From Cryptomeria japonica (Eukaryota; Streptophyta; Pinopsida; Cupressales; Cupressaceae): a stretch of DNA of 64,000 nt. Under the pieces are notes generated by a model, which was not told the DNA's origin, made no database searches, and saw only the letters and a program-made list of their open reading frames with translations. Below are positions 34,490 to 45,537 of this stretch, piece by piece (within the stretch, counting starts at the first letter, position 1; every line of letters begins with the position of its first letter). The DNA is taken from the NCBI RefSeq assembly GCF_030272615.1, contig NC_081412.1, positions 18,703,932 to 18,767,931 on the forward strand. The letters run 5' to 3'. A program made the translations under genes and the position numbers.

Positions 34490-36148
34490 TATTTTCAGCT
34501 CCTATATTCTACTCGGGTTTAGATTCCATCCTTTGATCAGGATTTTCCTTCACTTGCTTGCTCTTCTTGTTTTTGCATAGTTTGGCTATGTGTCTAGATT
34601 CTTGACAATTATAGCATTTTATGTTTTCAATAAAGGAACCACCCCTAATACTATTGTAGGATGTTTGTTGGTTCTCCCTGCAATCAAAACTCTTATGTCC
34701 ATATCCATTGCACTGATAGCAAATGACATTCATATCTCGGAGTGCGTTAAATGAATTTCTACTTTCAAAATTCATAGAGGGTTTATTGTTTAGCCTATAG
34801 TCAACTATTATGTGCCCAAACTTATTGCACCGAAAATAGTAACCATGAAAATTTGATACATATCGGTTGTGTTGTCTTGGTCTTGAATGGAACTACCTCA
34901 TTGGGGGTCTTCCATTCATGTTGTTAAATCTGGTGAATCCTTCTTGGTCTCTCCTGGCATTCCTCCTTAGATCTACAAATTTGTGCATGAAATGTGATCT
35001 CTGGTTCATTTCTGCATACCAGTTTGGGTGTTGATTTCTAGTAGCATTAGCATATGTCTTTTTGCTAGTTTCCTTTCCTATAGTGAATGTCTTCTTTTCT
35101 TCTTCTTTATTTGAGGAAGTGAACACTATCTCTTTTTTAGATTTATCTTTATCTCTTCCTTTTTTTCTTCAAGCTCCTTCCTGAGCTTTGATATTTCTAC
35201 CTCAAGCTCTTGATATTCCTTTTCTTTCTTTGTCAAGTCAAGGGCAGTAGCTTCACCGATTCTCCTAGTTTCTTCCAGCTACAACTTCAAGTCAGATATG
35301 ATTTGACCTGATTATTCTAGAGACTGCTTCAAGAGATCTTGTTCATCTACTTCAACAATATTTACTCTCTTGATTTCTCTTCTTGTTTTACTTAGCTCTT
35401 CAAGTGCATAGATGAGTTTACTCTCGAAATCTACTTCAGCCTCAATATCTTCATCTTCCTCATCTTCAATAACTAGTTTATCAAAGGCCATGAAAAGATT
35501 TACTTTTCTGTGATCCTCATGATCATCATCCTCTGATGCATCCTCGTCATATGTTGTGTCATCTTCAATGGTATATAAATTGTTTTGGTTCCGGTAGTCT
35601 CTTCTTCCTTGCCAATAATCATTCCTTTCTCTGTCTTTGCCGATAGATCTTCTAAGTTCTCTTGACTAGTCTCCACCACCTAATTCTTCCAGAGATTGCT
35701 TCAAGAGATCTTGTTCATCTACTGCAACAAGCTTTACTCTCTTGAGATATCTTCTTGTTTTACTTAGTTCTTCAAGTGCACTAATGAGTTCACTCTCCAA
35801 ATCTACTTCAGCCTCAATATCTTCATCTTCCTCATCTTCAATAACCAGTTTGTCAAAGGCCATGAAAAAATTTACTTTTCTGTTGTCCTCATGATCATCA
35901 TCCTTTGATGCATCCTCGTCATCTATTGTGTCATCTTCAATGGTATATAAACTATTTTGGTTCTGGTAGTCTCTTCTTCCCTGCCAATAGTCATTCCTTT
36001 CTCTGTCTTTGCCAATAGATCTTCTGAGTTCTCTTGACTCGTCTCCACCGATATCTTTGTGATGACAACTTGCAGTGAAGTGTCCTACCTTCCCGCAGTT
36101 GAAACATTTCAGTGGTAGATTTCCTTTGTACTGGCCTGATCCTCTTTT
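34490..36148 (-). pseudogene. Element A gag, C-terminal part
   Basis: Continuing from the N-terminal half beyond element D, the frame reads KRGSGQYKGNLPLKCFNCGKVGHF, giving a CCHC knuckle (CFNCGKVGHFTASC) near 36110. An acidic stretch (IEDEEDEDIEAEVDLESEL) and a Leu/Lys-rich coil follow. After a tandem duplication and stops, a second pair of cysteine motifs lies at 34775-34509: CYQCNGYGHKSFDC and a damaged CYNCQESRHIAKLC. Its open frame upstream of about 36148 belongs to the LTR of element D, not to gag. The segments are separated by frameshifts, so no continuous protein is possible. Confidence 0.8.
35319..36062 (-). repeat. 372-bp tandem duplication inside element A gag
   Basis: The segment at 35319-35690 is repeated at 35691-36062, the period being 372 bp, a multiple of three. 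Both copies encode the acidic stretch and the coil after it. The copies differ at many sites; the 35319 copy has its frame broken. Confidence 0.85.
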
Positions 36149-36292
36149 CAGCTTGTTGGCGGCACATATAAAAATTTCCATTCTATATGTCTCCTTGTTT
36201 GAGTTATGCCCCATCAGATCCGTTGGCCAAGTCATTTGTTTAAAATTCCTCATGTAATCCGGTCATTGCTATCTTGTTTAAGTTTCATTGCG

Positions 36293-36455
36293 TTGAACTT
36301 GAACCTTTCTGGTTCAAGGTTCAAAGTTCAACGAGAGTTGTATTAAAAGTTTTTCCTCCTGCGTGGTTTTTTAGTCTTCCCTAGTCCTTGTCAGCATTTT
36401 ACATTCTTTGAACCTTGAACTTGAACCTTTTTGGTTCAAGGTTCAAAGTTCAAGA
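36293..36455. repeat. Paired hairpins in the element D 5' LTR
   Basis: Two inverted repeats at 36293-36332 and 36407-36455 are built from the word gaaccttgaac and its reverse complement, the arms being about 14 and 20 bp around a short T-rich loop. The same pair recurs at 46913-46964 and 47036-47083 in the 3' LTR, so it belongs to the element. Confidence 0.8.
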
Positions 36456-36952
36456 TTTTTCATGTTTATGATTTGTGTCGTGATTGTTTCACAAGGTTCA
36501 AAGTTTGATGTTTAGGCTTCTTGGAGATCATATGATTTGGCATGAGGTGGTGGCGTGATTTTAAGATATGATAAACGACGGTAGAGGAGAGGAATATTCT
36601 TTCTTTAATGATTTGAAATCTGTCATTTATAGCAAGTATGGTTTGAGGGTCCATATTGTCATACATGAAGTGACTTAGCATTAAAGGCATGCTTGAGCAC
36701 AATCATTTCAGAGTAAGGTCGCATGAGTGAAGAGTAATGGGGACAGTTCATGGTAATCATGGGTAAGATTTTCTCGGCTTTTAAATTGAGTAGTTGTCAT
36801 GTCAAGATTATCATTTTTTTGGGATAAGTTTTAAGAAGAATTTTTGGAGTGGGAAGAAATAGACTACGATAGGGGTTTTCAGATGACAGAGGAAGGTATG
36901 TTCAACAACTTTCTCAATTGATGCATTTTGCTTTAGAAAAGATCTAGGTATT

Positions 36953-39183
36953 TTGTTAGCTTTTTGTTTCCATTTTCCGTTTTCTTCTTTGTCCGAGTTG
37001 ATTGCAGAAAATCACAAGCTAAACATGAGGACTACTCTACCTAAATTAGTGAGCTCATCTTCTCTTGTGAGTTCTTTACCAGAGCTAGGTGATACAACAT
37101 TAGTTCAACTGGATTTAGATGATTTCCTAGAAAGAGTATAGAACCTGGCCCTTGATCCTATGATGAGAGATATTGCACAGAGTGGATTATTGGAAGCAGC
37201 CTTATTTCCCATAGCTACTCCTTGCCCTAACTTTGTTTTAGAATGTATGAATCACTATGATAAAGGTAACAAATGCATAAGGAAAAATAATGGTGAGGTT
37301 TGGTTATCCATTGATAGACAAACAGTAATGGCTGCCATGGGTATTCCACATCGGGAACCCTATGAAGATTGGACAATTGGAAAATCTTATGGACTTTTCT
37401 CTGAGAAAAAGCAGTGTTACAGAACTGTCATTGCACAAAATTGGATTTTGAAGTTCCAAAAAGGAGGCTCAAGGCTTCCAAAACCCCTAACCCATGAGCA
37501 TTTGATTCCTGCAATCAAAGATTTGGTAATATTGTTGAGCAGAGTTAAGGGAAATTCACACTCCTTTTATTGGCAGGACTGGATGTATTTCTTCATCCAG
37601 GTCACTCTACACAAAAATCAGTTGATTGACTGGGGAACTGTTATCGCAAGAAGGTTACACGATGGTTTGAGTAATTACCCTGAGATGTCAAATTTCTATA
37701 TGTCTTCATACCTGTTATATATGCTTGCTTGTGTGAGGGAATGGTCTGGATTGTCCCATGCAAAATGGGTTCAAGGCATAAAAATCTATGAGTATCACCC
37801 CATTTGACTTTAAAAGGACATGTTGATGATTATCTCAGCTAGAATGATATCTTTTCTGGGAGGTTGACCTTTGAATTAAAAGATAACTTTCATAGGAGGA
37901 TGTCTACAGAAGTCGTTGAACTAGTTAACATCTATGGCAGTTTCTTTACACAGTTTAATCACTTCACTTACTTGAGGGTTGGAGGTTTTAATGGTGAACC
38001 CTTTAGGCTACCCAAGTATGTTTTAGACTCTTGTATTTTGATTGAAGTTTCCAAGCAGCTAGCCTATGTCGCAAAGGATTATGGTGAGGATTCCGACACA
38101 AGTGGAATTTTTCCCACTGATTTAGGCCATTATAGTTGTAGGTTTGCCTCTGATGCACTGAATCTTGAGCTAGAATTTAAGAGATTTCATTTGAAAACCT
38201 TTGTGAAAAGGGATAACTTTGATAGTAAAGGTTTTATTGCTCAATATATGAAGAAGATGGTGCTTGATCAAAATGTGTCCCAGTTGGAGGATTATTGGGA
38301 GGGTTGCCTGGATGAATTTGAAGTAAGAAAAAGGAGTTGGTCCAAGTTAACCTTGAAACAGATTCAAGACATGAAATTGCCAATGGATACTTCAGGTGTC
38401 ACCACTAATAATGAAGATGTACTGGATTCAGATTTTATGAAACAGGTACATAATGAACCTCTCTCAAAGGTGGATTGGAGTAAAAAAATGGAAGATAGCA
38501 TTCAGACACACTTTCAGCATAATTCATAAGATAGAAAATTGGCTTAGGAGTTGCCGATTTCATCTAGCGAGAGCAACTAGTTCAAGAAACAAAAGTGGGA
38601 AGAGGAAGACCATAAGAAAAACTTTTGTTTTAACTAACATCCCTATTTCTATTGTAGGAAAAAGGCAGGCAAAGATTAAAGAAGAGAAACTTGACACCAA
38701 GGCTGAACTTTCTATTGGTGGTCGGGTTACCAGGTCAAGGTCCAAGAAGAGTTTTCAGCTGCCGGCTGCCCATCTCATTCTTGATTTGGACACAGAGGAA
38801 GTACTGTGGGATATAGCATCCCTTTTTTCTGATACAGACAAGGTTTCAACTAGCATAGATGCTACTTTCCAGGACTCAAGGACGGTTGATATCCAGTCTC
38901 ATGTAGACAGTGCCACACTGTTGCCTTTAGAAGGATCTCCCCCCATGCCATGTAAGGAAATAACTCTGGCACCTAAGTGGTTAAGTGACTCAATTACAAG
39001 GCAAAGAAATGTTGTTCTTATTTCCGTGTCAATGGAGGATGCTGTGAGTAAATGTCAGGGAAAATCCATGAAGCCTAAAAGGCTAAAAATGGAGGCTGTG
39101 ATTGGTTTTGATGAAGGCACAAAACATTGGACTACAGACATTGCCAAACCCACATCTGATAAAGATGTTGTTACTACTTCATA
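36953..39183 (+). pseudogene. LTR-encoded accessory protein of element D, 5' copy
   Basis: The frame starts near 36953, with the conserved Met at 37025 (MRTTLPKLVSSS). It is interrupted by a TAG at 37139, runs from 37160 to 37807, and is shifted to 37864-38529 and back to 38453-39183. Landmarks: FVLECMNHYDKG, NNGEVWLSIDRQTVMAAMG, a WQDWMYFF segment, IDWGTVIARRLHDGLSNY and SYLLYMLACVREW. Next come FTYLRVGGFNGEPFRLPKYV and a basic KSGKRKTIRKTF, then TRSRSKK segment (possible nuclear signal). Both LTR copies encode it in the sense direction, so it existed before this insertion. The family looks like PF20167-type plant transposon proteins and like ORF2 of element B, by eye only. Function unknown. 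Confidence 0.75.
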
Positions 39184-40526
39184 GGCAGATTATGCCATTG
39201 AACGAGTTGATTTTGAAGCCTAAATGGGCAGTGATTTTGAAGCAAATGCGCGATATTTAGCGTTATGGCCTGATGAATTTTCTTGCTGAAAGGCAAGTGC
39301 CAAGGTTAAACGAGATGTAATGTTTATTTTCAAAGACAACATTGAGTTGTGCAACTAGATCATTGAACAGGGCCATAGTGAATCAGCCAGTCTACATGGT
39401 GAATTAACAACCTTGAGGATGACCATGCAGAAGGATTTGCGCTGCGTAGATGTCCAATTGCATAAAGAAGATAGCCAAACTTTAGAAGATACTATGGAGA
39501 TGATTAATCAGTTTAGCAGCCACATTAAACAAATCAAAGTGGAGAAATCCTTGGCTATGGAAGATATTACGAGGATTTCTAAAGTGGAATTGATGCTCAT
39601 AGTTTGTCTGGATCACCTAGATTCACACAAGGACAAAGTGCAGATGGTGAAGAGGAAGAAAGAGTTGTGGAAGCAAAGAGTAATACACATCAGGTTGCTG
39701 CATGTAACGGTAATTTAGGAGTTTTCAAAGGTGCATCGGGAGTGGAGTGCGGCAAAGGTGGTTATGGTGTCTGTCCAAAACAACAAACTGGGCAATCCCA
39801 CCAAGACCGAATCGACGACATGACTAGCACTGCTGCCGGTTGTTTGCCAGTGAGTCTAGTCATTTTTAGTTTTGGTTATGCAGTTAGGGTAGTTTTTCAT
39901 TAACTCTTTTGAGTTAATTTTACTTATTATTAAAACTATTAGTCTGGCAACCTATTTATATGTTGTGTAATGACTTTATTGGGGGTTCACTAAGTTTTTG
40001 AAAAACTATCTTTTTAAATTGGCTGAAAAACTGTGTATGTGGAAGGTGGATAATCATCAATGAATGAAAATCTTATTAACAGTTATCTTTGACTTCAAAT
40101 CTGTGTGTTTGATGTTTGGAATTTGATTTTTGTGAAAATCTATTTCAAGGAAAGATCTGTTCAACTTTCTATGGGTGCAGAAAATTATCAGCGAATTTCA
40201 TCTTTAAAGGCTTTTCATTTTGTTTTAGTGTACATGTGAAGTCTGTCGGCTTTATGCAAAGAGTTATATATGAATCAGTGCTTGTGGTCATTTTGTGTTG
40301 ACTGGTGAATGCAATTACCTTTTTGTGCTTTATAGTGAAAAGCATAATATTGATTGTGTGTAATTTGGAGCTGATTGAATATATACTAAAGGGAGTTGTA
40401 CCTTAATTCAGAGGTTAATCAATATAATGTTTATCCAACTGATTGGTAGAAAATTTGTCTTTCTTTTCTCGAGCCATAAAGTATAAAGATTAAATAAATA
40501 AAGGAAGACAAATCTATTTACCAACA

Positions 40527-40552
40527 AATTTTTGGTGACTCTACTGGGGAAG
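40527..40552 (+). promoter_or_regulatory. Primer-binding site of element D
   Basis: AATTTTTGGTGACTCTACTG follows the LTR; the TGGTGACTCTACTGGGGA core resembles primer sites of plant Tat-type elements (TTGGCGACTCTGCTGGGG in my memory). The following 400 bp are leader without a clear start. Confidence 0.65.
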
Positions 40553-40953
40553 ATAAGAGCAATTGGTTTTAAAACAAGGTCATCGTTATAGTTATGCTTT
40601 GTTCTTTATAAATGGTATTGCCTGATGAAGGGTTTTTGCCTATTTTACAACCAAATTTAAATTGGGTATAAGAAGAGCAAAGTAACATTATCTTTGAGCT
40701 GGATACTGTAGCCTGGAGACATAGAAGGAGCCGAGCAGAATATGACAGAATAAGTGCTCTCCTTAGCAAAATAGAAAGACAAGAAAATCAGTCTATGTTA
40801 GTCTTTGAAAGGGTAATTGTTCCTAGGGTTTTCTTTATTGATGTCCCTGACAATCAATTATAGATTTGTTACCCTGATCATTCCATACTGGACTCTAGGT
40901 CGTATACTAGATCCCCGAGAAGGGAAGGGGTTTCTGATCCCATCTTTGAAGAG

Positions 40954-41873
40954 TTGAAAAATTTAAATTTTCAACCTACCTTCTCATCTCAACGAAGGGC
41001 AAGAAGTAGACCTCCATCCCCATTGTCGTCATCACCTACATCTCCAATTTGTCAAGCTTTGATCCTGCACGGTGTTGCCTTACCGATTTCATTTAATCCA
41101 ACCCCTCTTAATATCATACTCCCAATGGCAGAAAATAACCCATGGGGGGCAGCAATAGGCCCATTGAATTTAGGTTTGAATCTTAATGCCTTTCCAAAAG
41201 GTGCTAGGGATCATTTGACCAAATTTAGTGGGGATGGGACGGTCACTGTTGATGAGCACGTAAATGCTTTCAGTGTCGCCTATGGAGTAATAGCGGTTCA
41301 ACACGAGGATGTGGCTATCAGGCTGTTTGTCAAGACATTGACAGGAGTGGCGACTGATTGGTTTTATCACTTACTGATTAGTCTGATAACAACTGGCAAG
41401 ATCTGAAGACAAGATTTGAAGCTAGATTTAAGGTAGCTAAGGACGAACATTCCCTCCTAGCCCAATTATCCTAGTTAAAAAAGGAGCTTCCTGAATCCAT
41501 GAGGGACTTTGTGGTGAGATTTGATAAGATCCTACACAAGATTCTAGTTAATCAAAATCCCTCAGATGACAATCTCAAATGTTTTTTTATTAATTCTATG
41601 CCCTCTGAAATAAGTTTCCTGATTCGTAGGCAAAGGGTTACAGATTTGAATGCCACTAAAACTCTTGCAGTTGAATTAGAGGATGATTTGATCACAGTGG
41701 GTAAATGGAAAAGAGAAGTACAAACATCTAATGCCCAACCTACAACTTCTTTAGATCTTGTTATCCAATGGTTAATGAATGATGTAATTGCCCTAAAGAG
41801 ACAGACTCCTAAAGCAGGAACTTCCTATTTTCAACCATACCAAGACATTCCTAGGAAATATCCTAATCAATAG
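40954..41873 (+). pseudogene. Element D gag
   Basis: The capsid domain begins HLTKFSGDGTVTVDEHVNAF and continues AIRLFVKTLTGVATDWF, typical of the retrotransposon gag family. A frameshift or stop near 41400 breaks it. It resumes with LKTRFEARFKVAKDEHSLL and SMRDFVVRFDKIL in another frame, and the 41499-41873 segment completes the domain. No zinc knuckle is seen. The true start is uncertain because frames upstream of 40954 are broken. Confidence 0.8.
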
Positions 41874-41960
41874 GGAGGAACTGGAGGAAGACAATTACAA
41901 CTACCCCCTATACAACAAAGACTTGCTATTGAAGCACCATCCCTCAAGATAAACTCATGT

Positions 41961-42929
41961 GTGTTTTATTTAACTGATGAACATGATGGTTCTTCATGTC
42001 CAGAGATGTTTTGGTTTTCTCAAATGATCAACAAAGGAGAAAAAGTCTTAGAAGCTAAAGAAGGAGGTTCCCAAAGTATGCTTGGCGACTCTAAAATTCA
42101 TTACATGGAATATGACTCTGACTCAAAAAGGGGAGGAAACATGTTGGTCTCTTTGGAAGATTCCTCATATGCAATTCTTACTATAACTCAACAAAATTTG
42201 AAATCCCAAGATGTTGTAACATCCGTCCACAACACTGTGAAAGGAAAGGAAATTCTGACTCGTCATGGAGGTGTTTCAAAAGTTGATCAAGAAGTTGCTT
42301 CTTCAAGTTCTGATTCTTTTATTAATCCTTTTGATATCATTGAATTTTGTAAAACATCTTGTGTTCAAATCACTCCGACTGAGTATTTGAAGTTGAACTT
42401 GAAAGAGTTAGATAGACTAGTTGAATTTGTCAAAGGAAATGATGCTCGTGCCTTAGCAAGTGAAACCAAAATGCCAATGAGTGGTGATTCTCTAGCACAT
42501 GAAAATGTTAGTTCTGCTTTAGTAATTCTTGAAGTTTTATCAAGAACTATTCCTCAACAAGCCGAATTGGTTGAACCCAATCTTGAAAATAAACCAAAAC
42601 CTTTCTATGTGTCCTTATATATTAATGGGCATAAATTGAGCAATTATATAATAGATTCAGGAGAATCAGAAAATGTCATGCCGTCGGCCATAGCAAAAGC
42701 TTTAGGTTTAACCTTAACAAAGACCTTTGGCAAATGTTACTCCATGGATTCCAAGAAGGTCCCTTTATTAGGGAAAATTAAGGATGCACAGGTCGCTTTA
42801 GTAGCACACCCTACCAAGAGAATCAAGTTGACAATTCTAGTGGTTAACATCCCTGCTAGTTATGGCATGTTGTTGAGTCACACCTTCTATAAAGATATGG
42901 GAGGGAAAATTAGGATGGATTGGTCTTAG
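41961..42929 (+). CDS. Element D linker and aspartic protease
   Basis: An open frame of 322 codons. The last third is a retroviral-type aspartic protease: FYVSLYINGHKLSNYIIDSG gives the DSG active site near residue 227, followed by MPSAIAKALGL and a hydrophobic LTILVVNIPASYGMLLS near the end (the ILGR position, here MLLS). The first two thirds are Ser- and Glu-rich and link gag to protease. It ends at a TAG after GGKIRMDWS; the next frame carries on with EKAKYTVFPSDD-like text, so the stop is probably a mutation in a longer polyprotein. Confidence 0.8.
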   Translation: MFYLTDEHDGSSCPEMFWFSQMINKGEKVLEAKEGGSQSMLGDSKIHYMEYDSDSKRGGNMLVSLEDSSYAILTITQQNLKSQDVVTSVHNTVKGKEILTRHGGVSKVDQEVASSSSDSFINPFDIIEFCKTSCVQITPTEYLKLNLKELDRLVEFVKGNDARALASETKMPMSGDSLAHENVSSALVILEVLSRTIPQQAELVEPNLENKPKPFYVSLYINGHKLSNYIIDSGESENVMPSAIAKALGLTLTKTFGKCYSMDSKKVPLLGKIKDAQVALVAHPTKRIKLTILVVNIPASYGMLLSHTFYKDMGGKIRMDWS

Positions 42930-42962
42930 ACAATGATCACAGTTGGAAAATAGAGAGTTATT

Positions 42963-43586
42963 TTGCACCTTGAAACAAAAGCTAAATACACAGTCTTTCC
43001 CTCAGATGATCTGAAAGCTCAGATTTTGTATCAAGATTGTGGTTTTGGTAATTACATGATATCAACTGGTCCTCAAGGTGAGAGTAAGACTACAGATTCA
43101 GGTATGTCTGACGAACTTTGGTCTATGGAATTTGATGGGAGTTGTTCATCTTCTGGTTCAGGGGCCGGGGTTGTATTAATACCTCCCCAAGGTAAAGTTA
43201 TTCCTTATTCTTTCAAATTGGAATTCCAAAACATGAATAATATGGCCAAATATGAAGCTTTGTTATTAGGTCTTGCTGAAGCGAGGAGATTGCAGATCAA
43301 AATGTTGAGAGTAAGAGGTGATGTTGAACTTATTGTTAAACAAGTGAGGGGTTTATTTGCTGTTAAAAATGAGGGACTGAGACATTATAGAAATCATGTT
43401 TGGGACGAGATCGAAGCCTTTGATGCTTTTTCAATTGAAGCGGTTCCTAGGGAGTTTAACTCGAAGGTTGATTCTTTAGCGGTATCTGCAGCTTTACTAG
43501 TGCCTCATCCGTATTTCATAACTAATACTTATAGGGTTGAATTAGTCTATAGACCTAGTGTGCCTGATAATTCTGAATCTTGGTAG
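42963..43586 (+). CDS. Element D archaeal-type RNase H domain, upstream of RT
   Basis: The frame carries a complete RNase H fold signature: LWSMEFDGSCSSSGSGAG (first Asp), NNMAKYEALLLGLAEA (Glu), LRVRGDVELIVKQVRG (second Asp) and FNSKVDSLAVSAALL (last Asp). All four acidic positions are present. The GAGVVL and EALLLGL style is that of the plant 'archaeal-like' RNase H acquired by Tat-type elements, not of the ordinary gypsy RNase H that follows RT. Here it sits between protease and RT, whereas in the Tat elements I know it follows the RT-RNase H unit. The downstream tail (YRPSVPDNSESW) is a tether. Confidence 0.82.
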   Translation: MHLETKAKYTVFPSDDLKAQILYQDCGFGNYMISTGPQGESKTTDSGMSDELWSMEFDGSCSSSGSGAGVVLIPPQGKVIPYSFKLEFQNMNNMAKYEALLLGLAEARRLQIKMLRVRGDVELIVKQVRGLFAVKNEGLRHYRNHVWDEIEAFDAFSIEAVPREFNSKVDSLAVSAALLVPHPYFITNTYRVELVYRPSVPDNSESW

Positions 43587-43646
43587 GTATTTGAAAATGA
43601 TAAATAGATTTGGAACTTTTTATAGTGTGCTGAAATTTTTACATCC

Positions 43647-45426
43647 TTGTTTTATGAAGAATCAGAGGTGGGTTGTAAAGAGTTTTCTCCCAATAGACCA
43701 GAGGAATTGCATGATGGAATGTTGCAATTGAAAGGAAATAAAATCCCAAAGGGTTTAGTTTCTCTTGAATGCCTTTTTGACAGGAAAAATGGGTATGTTA
43801 AGCAAAGGGAAAAAGAGCCTCCCATAATTCAAAACTCTAGTGAGTATGAGCAAATCAACATTGGTACCAATGAGGATCCTAAATTTGTTAATTTGGGAAA
43901 ATGCTATTCTGAAGAGGAGAAAAATAGGTTCGTCAGTTTGTTGGTTGAGTTCAAAGATGTTTTTGCATGGAGCTACAATGATTTAAAGAATTTCAGGGAT
44001 GGTAAGTTCCAACATCAGATTCCTTTAAAACCAGGTGTCAATCCTTTCTGGTAGAAGTTAAGGAATTTTAATCCAAAGGTAGTAGAAGTGATCTTTCATG
44101 AGGTTGACAAGATGTTGAAGGCCCAAATTATTTATCCTCTACACCATTCCACCTAGATTGCTAACATAGTTCCCGTTCGGAAGAAAAATGGTGAAATACG
44201 AATCTGTGTTGATTTCAGAAACTTAAACCAAGCAAGTTTGAAAGACAATTATCCCTTGCCCGCAATGGACCATATTTTACAAACTGTTTCAGGATCGAAG
44301 ATGATGTCCATGTTGGATGGCTTCTCTAGATATAACCAAATTAGTGTCTCGGAGAAAGATCAACACAAGACAACCTTTATAACCCCCTGGGGTACCTTTG
44401 CATATAACAAAATGCCTTTCGGGTTGATTAATGCAAGGGCAATGTTTCAAAGAGCGATGGATCTTTCCTTCGGGCATTTGAGGGATAAGATTATTGTGGT
44501 GTATTTAGATGATTTGATTGTTTTCTCCAGGAAAATGAAGCATCATGTATAGGATCTGAGGAAAGTTCTGGTGAGATGCAGAGAACACGAAGTATTGTTA
44601 AATCCTAAAAAGTCTATTTTTGGTGTCACGAAAGGAAAATTTTTGGGACATATCATTTCACAAGAGGGATTAAAGGTAGATCCACAGAGGGTAAAAGAAA
44701 TACAACAACTTAGTCTCCCTTCCAATAGAAATGGAGTGAGGTCATTCTTTGGACAGGTGAACTTCCTAAGGCATTTTATTCCTGATTTTGTTGAAACTAC
44801 TAAATACATTGTGAATATGATGAGTGAGAAAGTAGCCTTTAAGTGGAATGAAGTAGACAGAAAGGATTTTGAAGAAATTAAAAGGGCAATTGCATATGCA
44901 CCTACTCTAGTTAATCCAGATTTTAGTAAAGACTTTATTATTTATTGTTATGCATTAGAACATACTATGTCTGGGATTTTGGTACAGAAGGGTGAGGATA
45001 ATGAAGAGGTTCCGATTTCCTTCATGACCCCTGAAGAAGCATGAGTTAAAATACTCACATACATAGAAGAAGGCTTATGCGGTAGTAAAAGTTGTGAAGC
45101 AATTCAGGTATTACATACTTCATTCACATGCAATTGTTTTTGTTCCCAATTCTATAGTAAAAGTTGTTTTAGCCCAACGAGATGTTGGTATTAACAATAG
45201 AGAATCTTGGGTCTCCAAGATTCAAGAATTCAATCTGGACATCAAGCCCACTAAACTAGTCAGAGGAAAAGGCCTTTGTAAATTGATAGTAGAGAATAAG
45301 TTTGAAGAAGAGGACAATCTACCCTTAACTCTGTTTGTCACTCATCAAGATTCTTGGTTTACTAGTGTTGTGTATTGTCTCACTTATGGAGACTGTTTAG
45401 ATCATCTTTCTCCTAGGGAGAAATGA
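43647..45426 (+). pseudogene. Element D reverse transcriptase and gypsy RNase H
   Basis: RT parts appear in order: DVFAWSYNDLK and HQIPLKPGVNPFW, IVPVRKKNGEIRICVDFRNL, YPLPAMDHILQTVSG, MPFGLINARAMFQRAM, then YLDD at about 44505 (VVYLDDLIVFS), and FLGHIISQEGLKVD. The RNase H portion follows at about 44,840-45,400 (VNPDFSKDFIIYCYALEHTM, then WVSKIQEFNLDIKPTKL). It is poor: the usual aspartate-containing start is replaced and a frameshift at about 45045 breaks it. Stops at about 44052, 44153 and 44550 interrupt RT. The catalytic YLDD itself is intact. Confidence 0.88.
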
Positions 45427-45537
45427 AATTTGAGGTTGAAAGCCACAAAGTATGTCATTTCTAATAACATATTGTACAAGAAAGGCTTAGACGACACTTT
45501 TCTCCGATTTGTGGATAAACCACACTAAGAGGCTTTA

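Larger units (their letters stand above)
36154..40526 (+). repeat. 5' LTR of element D (4.37 kb)
   Basis: Starts TGTTGGCGGCACAT and ends ACCAACA just before the primer site. It aligns end to end with 46774-51537 but lacks about 390 bp near 39217, where the partner has 49845-50235. It carries hairpins near its start and a long sense-strand coding region in the middle. The last 700 bp (39,900-40,526) are very well conserved between the copies and hold no gene. Confidence 0.9.

Noticed and set aside
36153-36253. N-terminal extension of the element A gag segment starting MRNFKQMTW
   Set aside because: That stretch is LTR sequence of element D, not gag.
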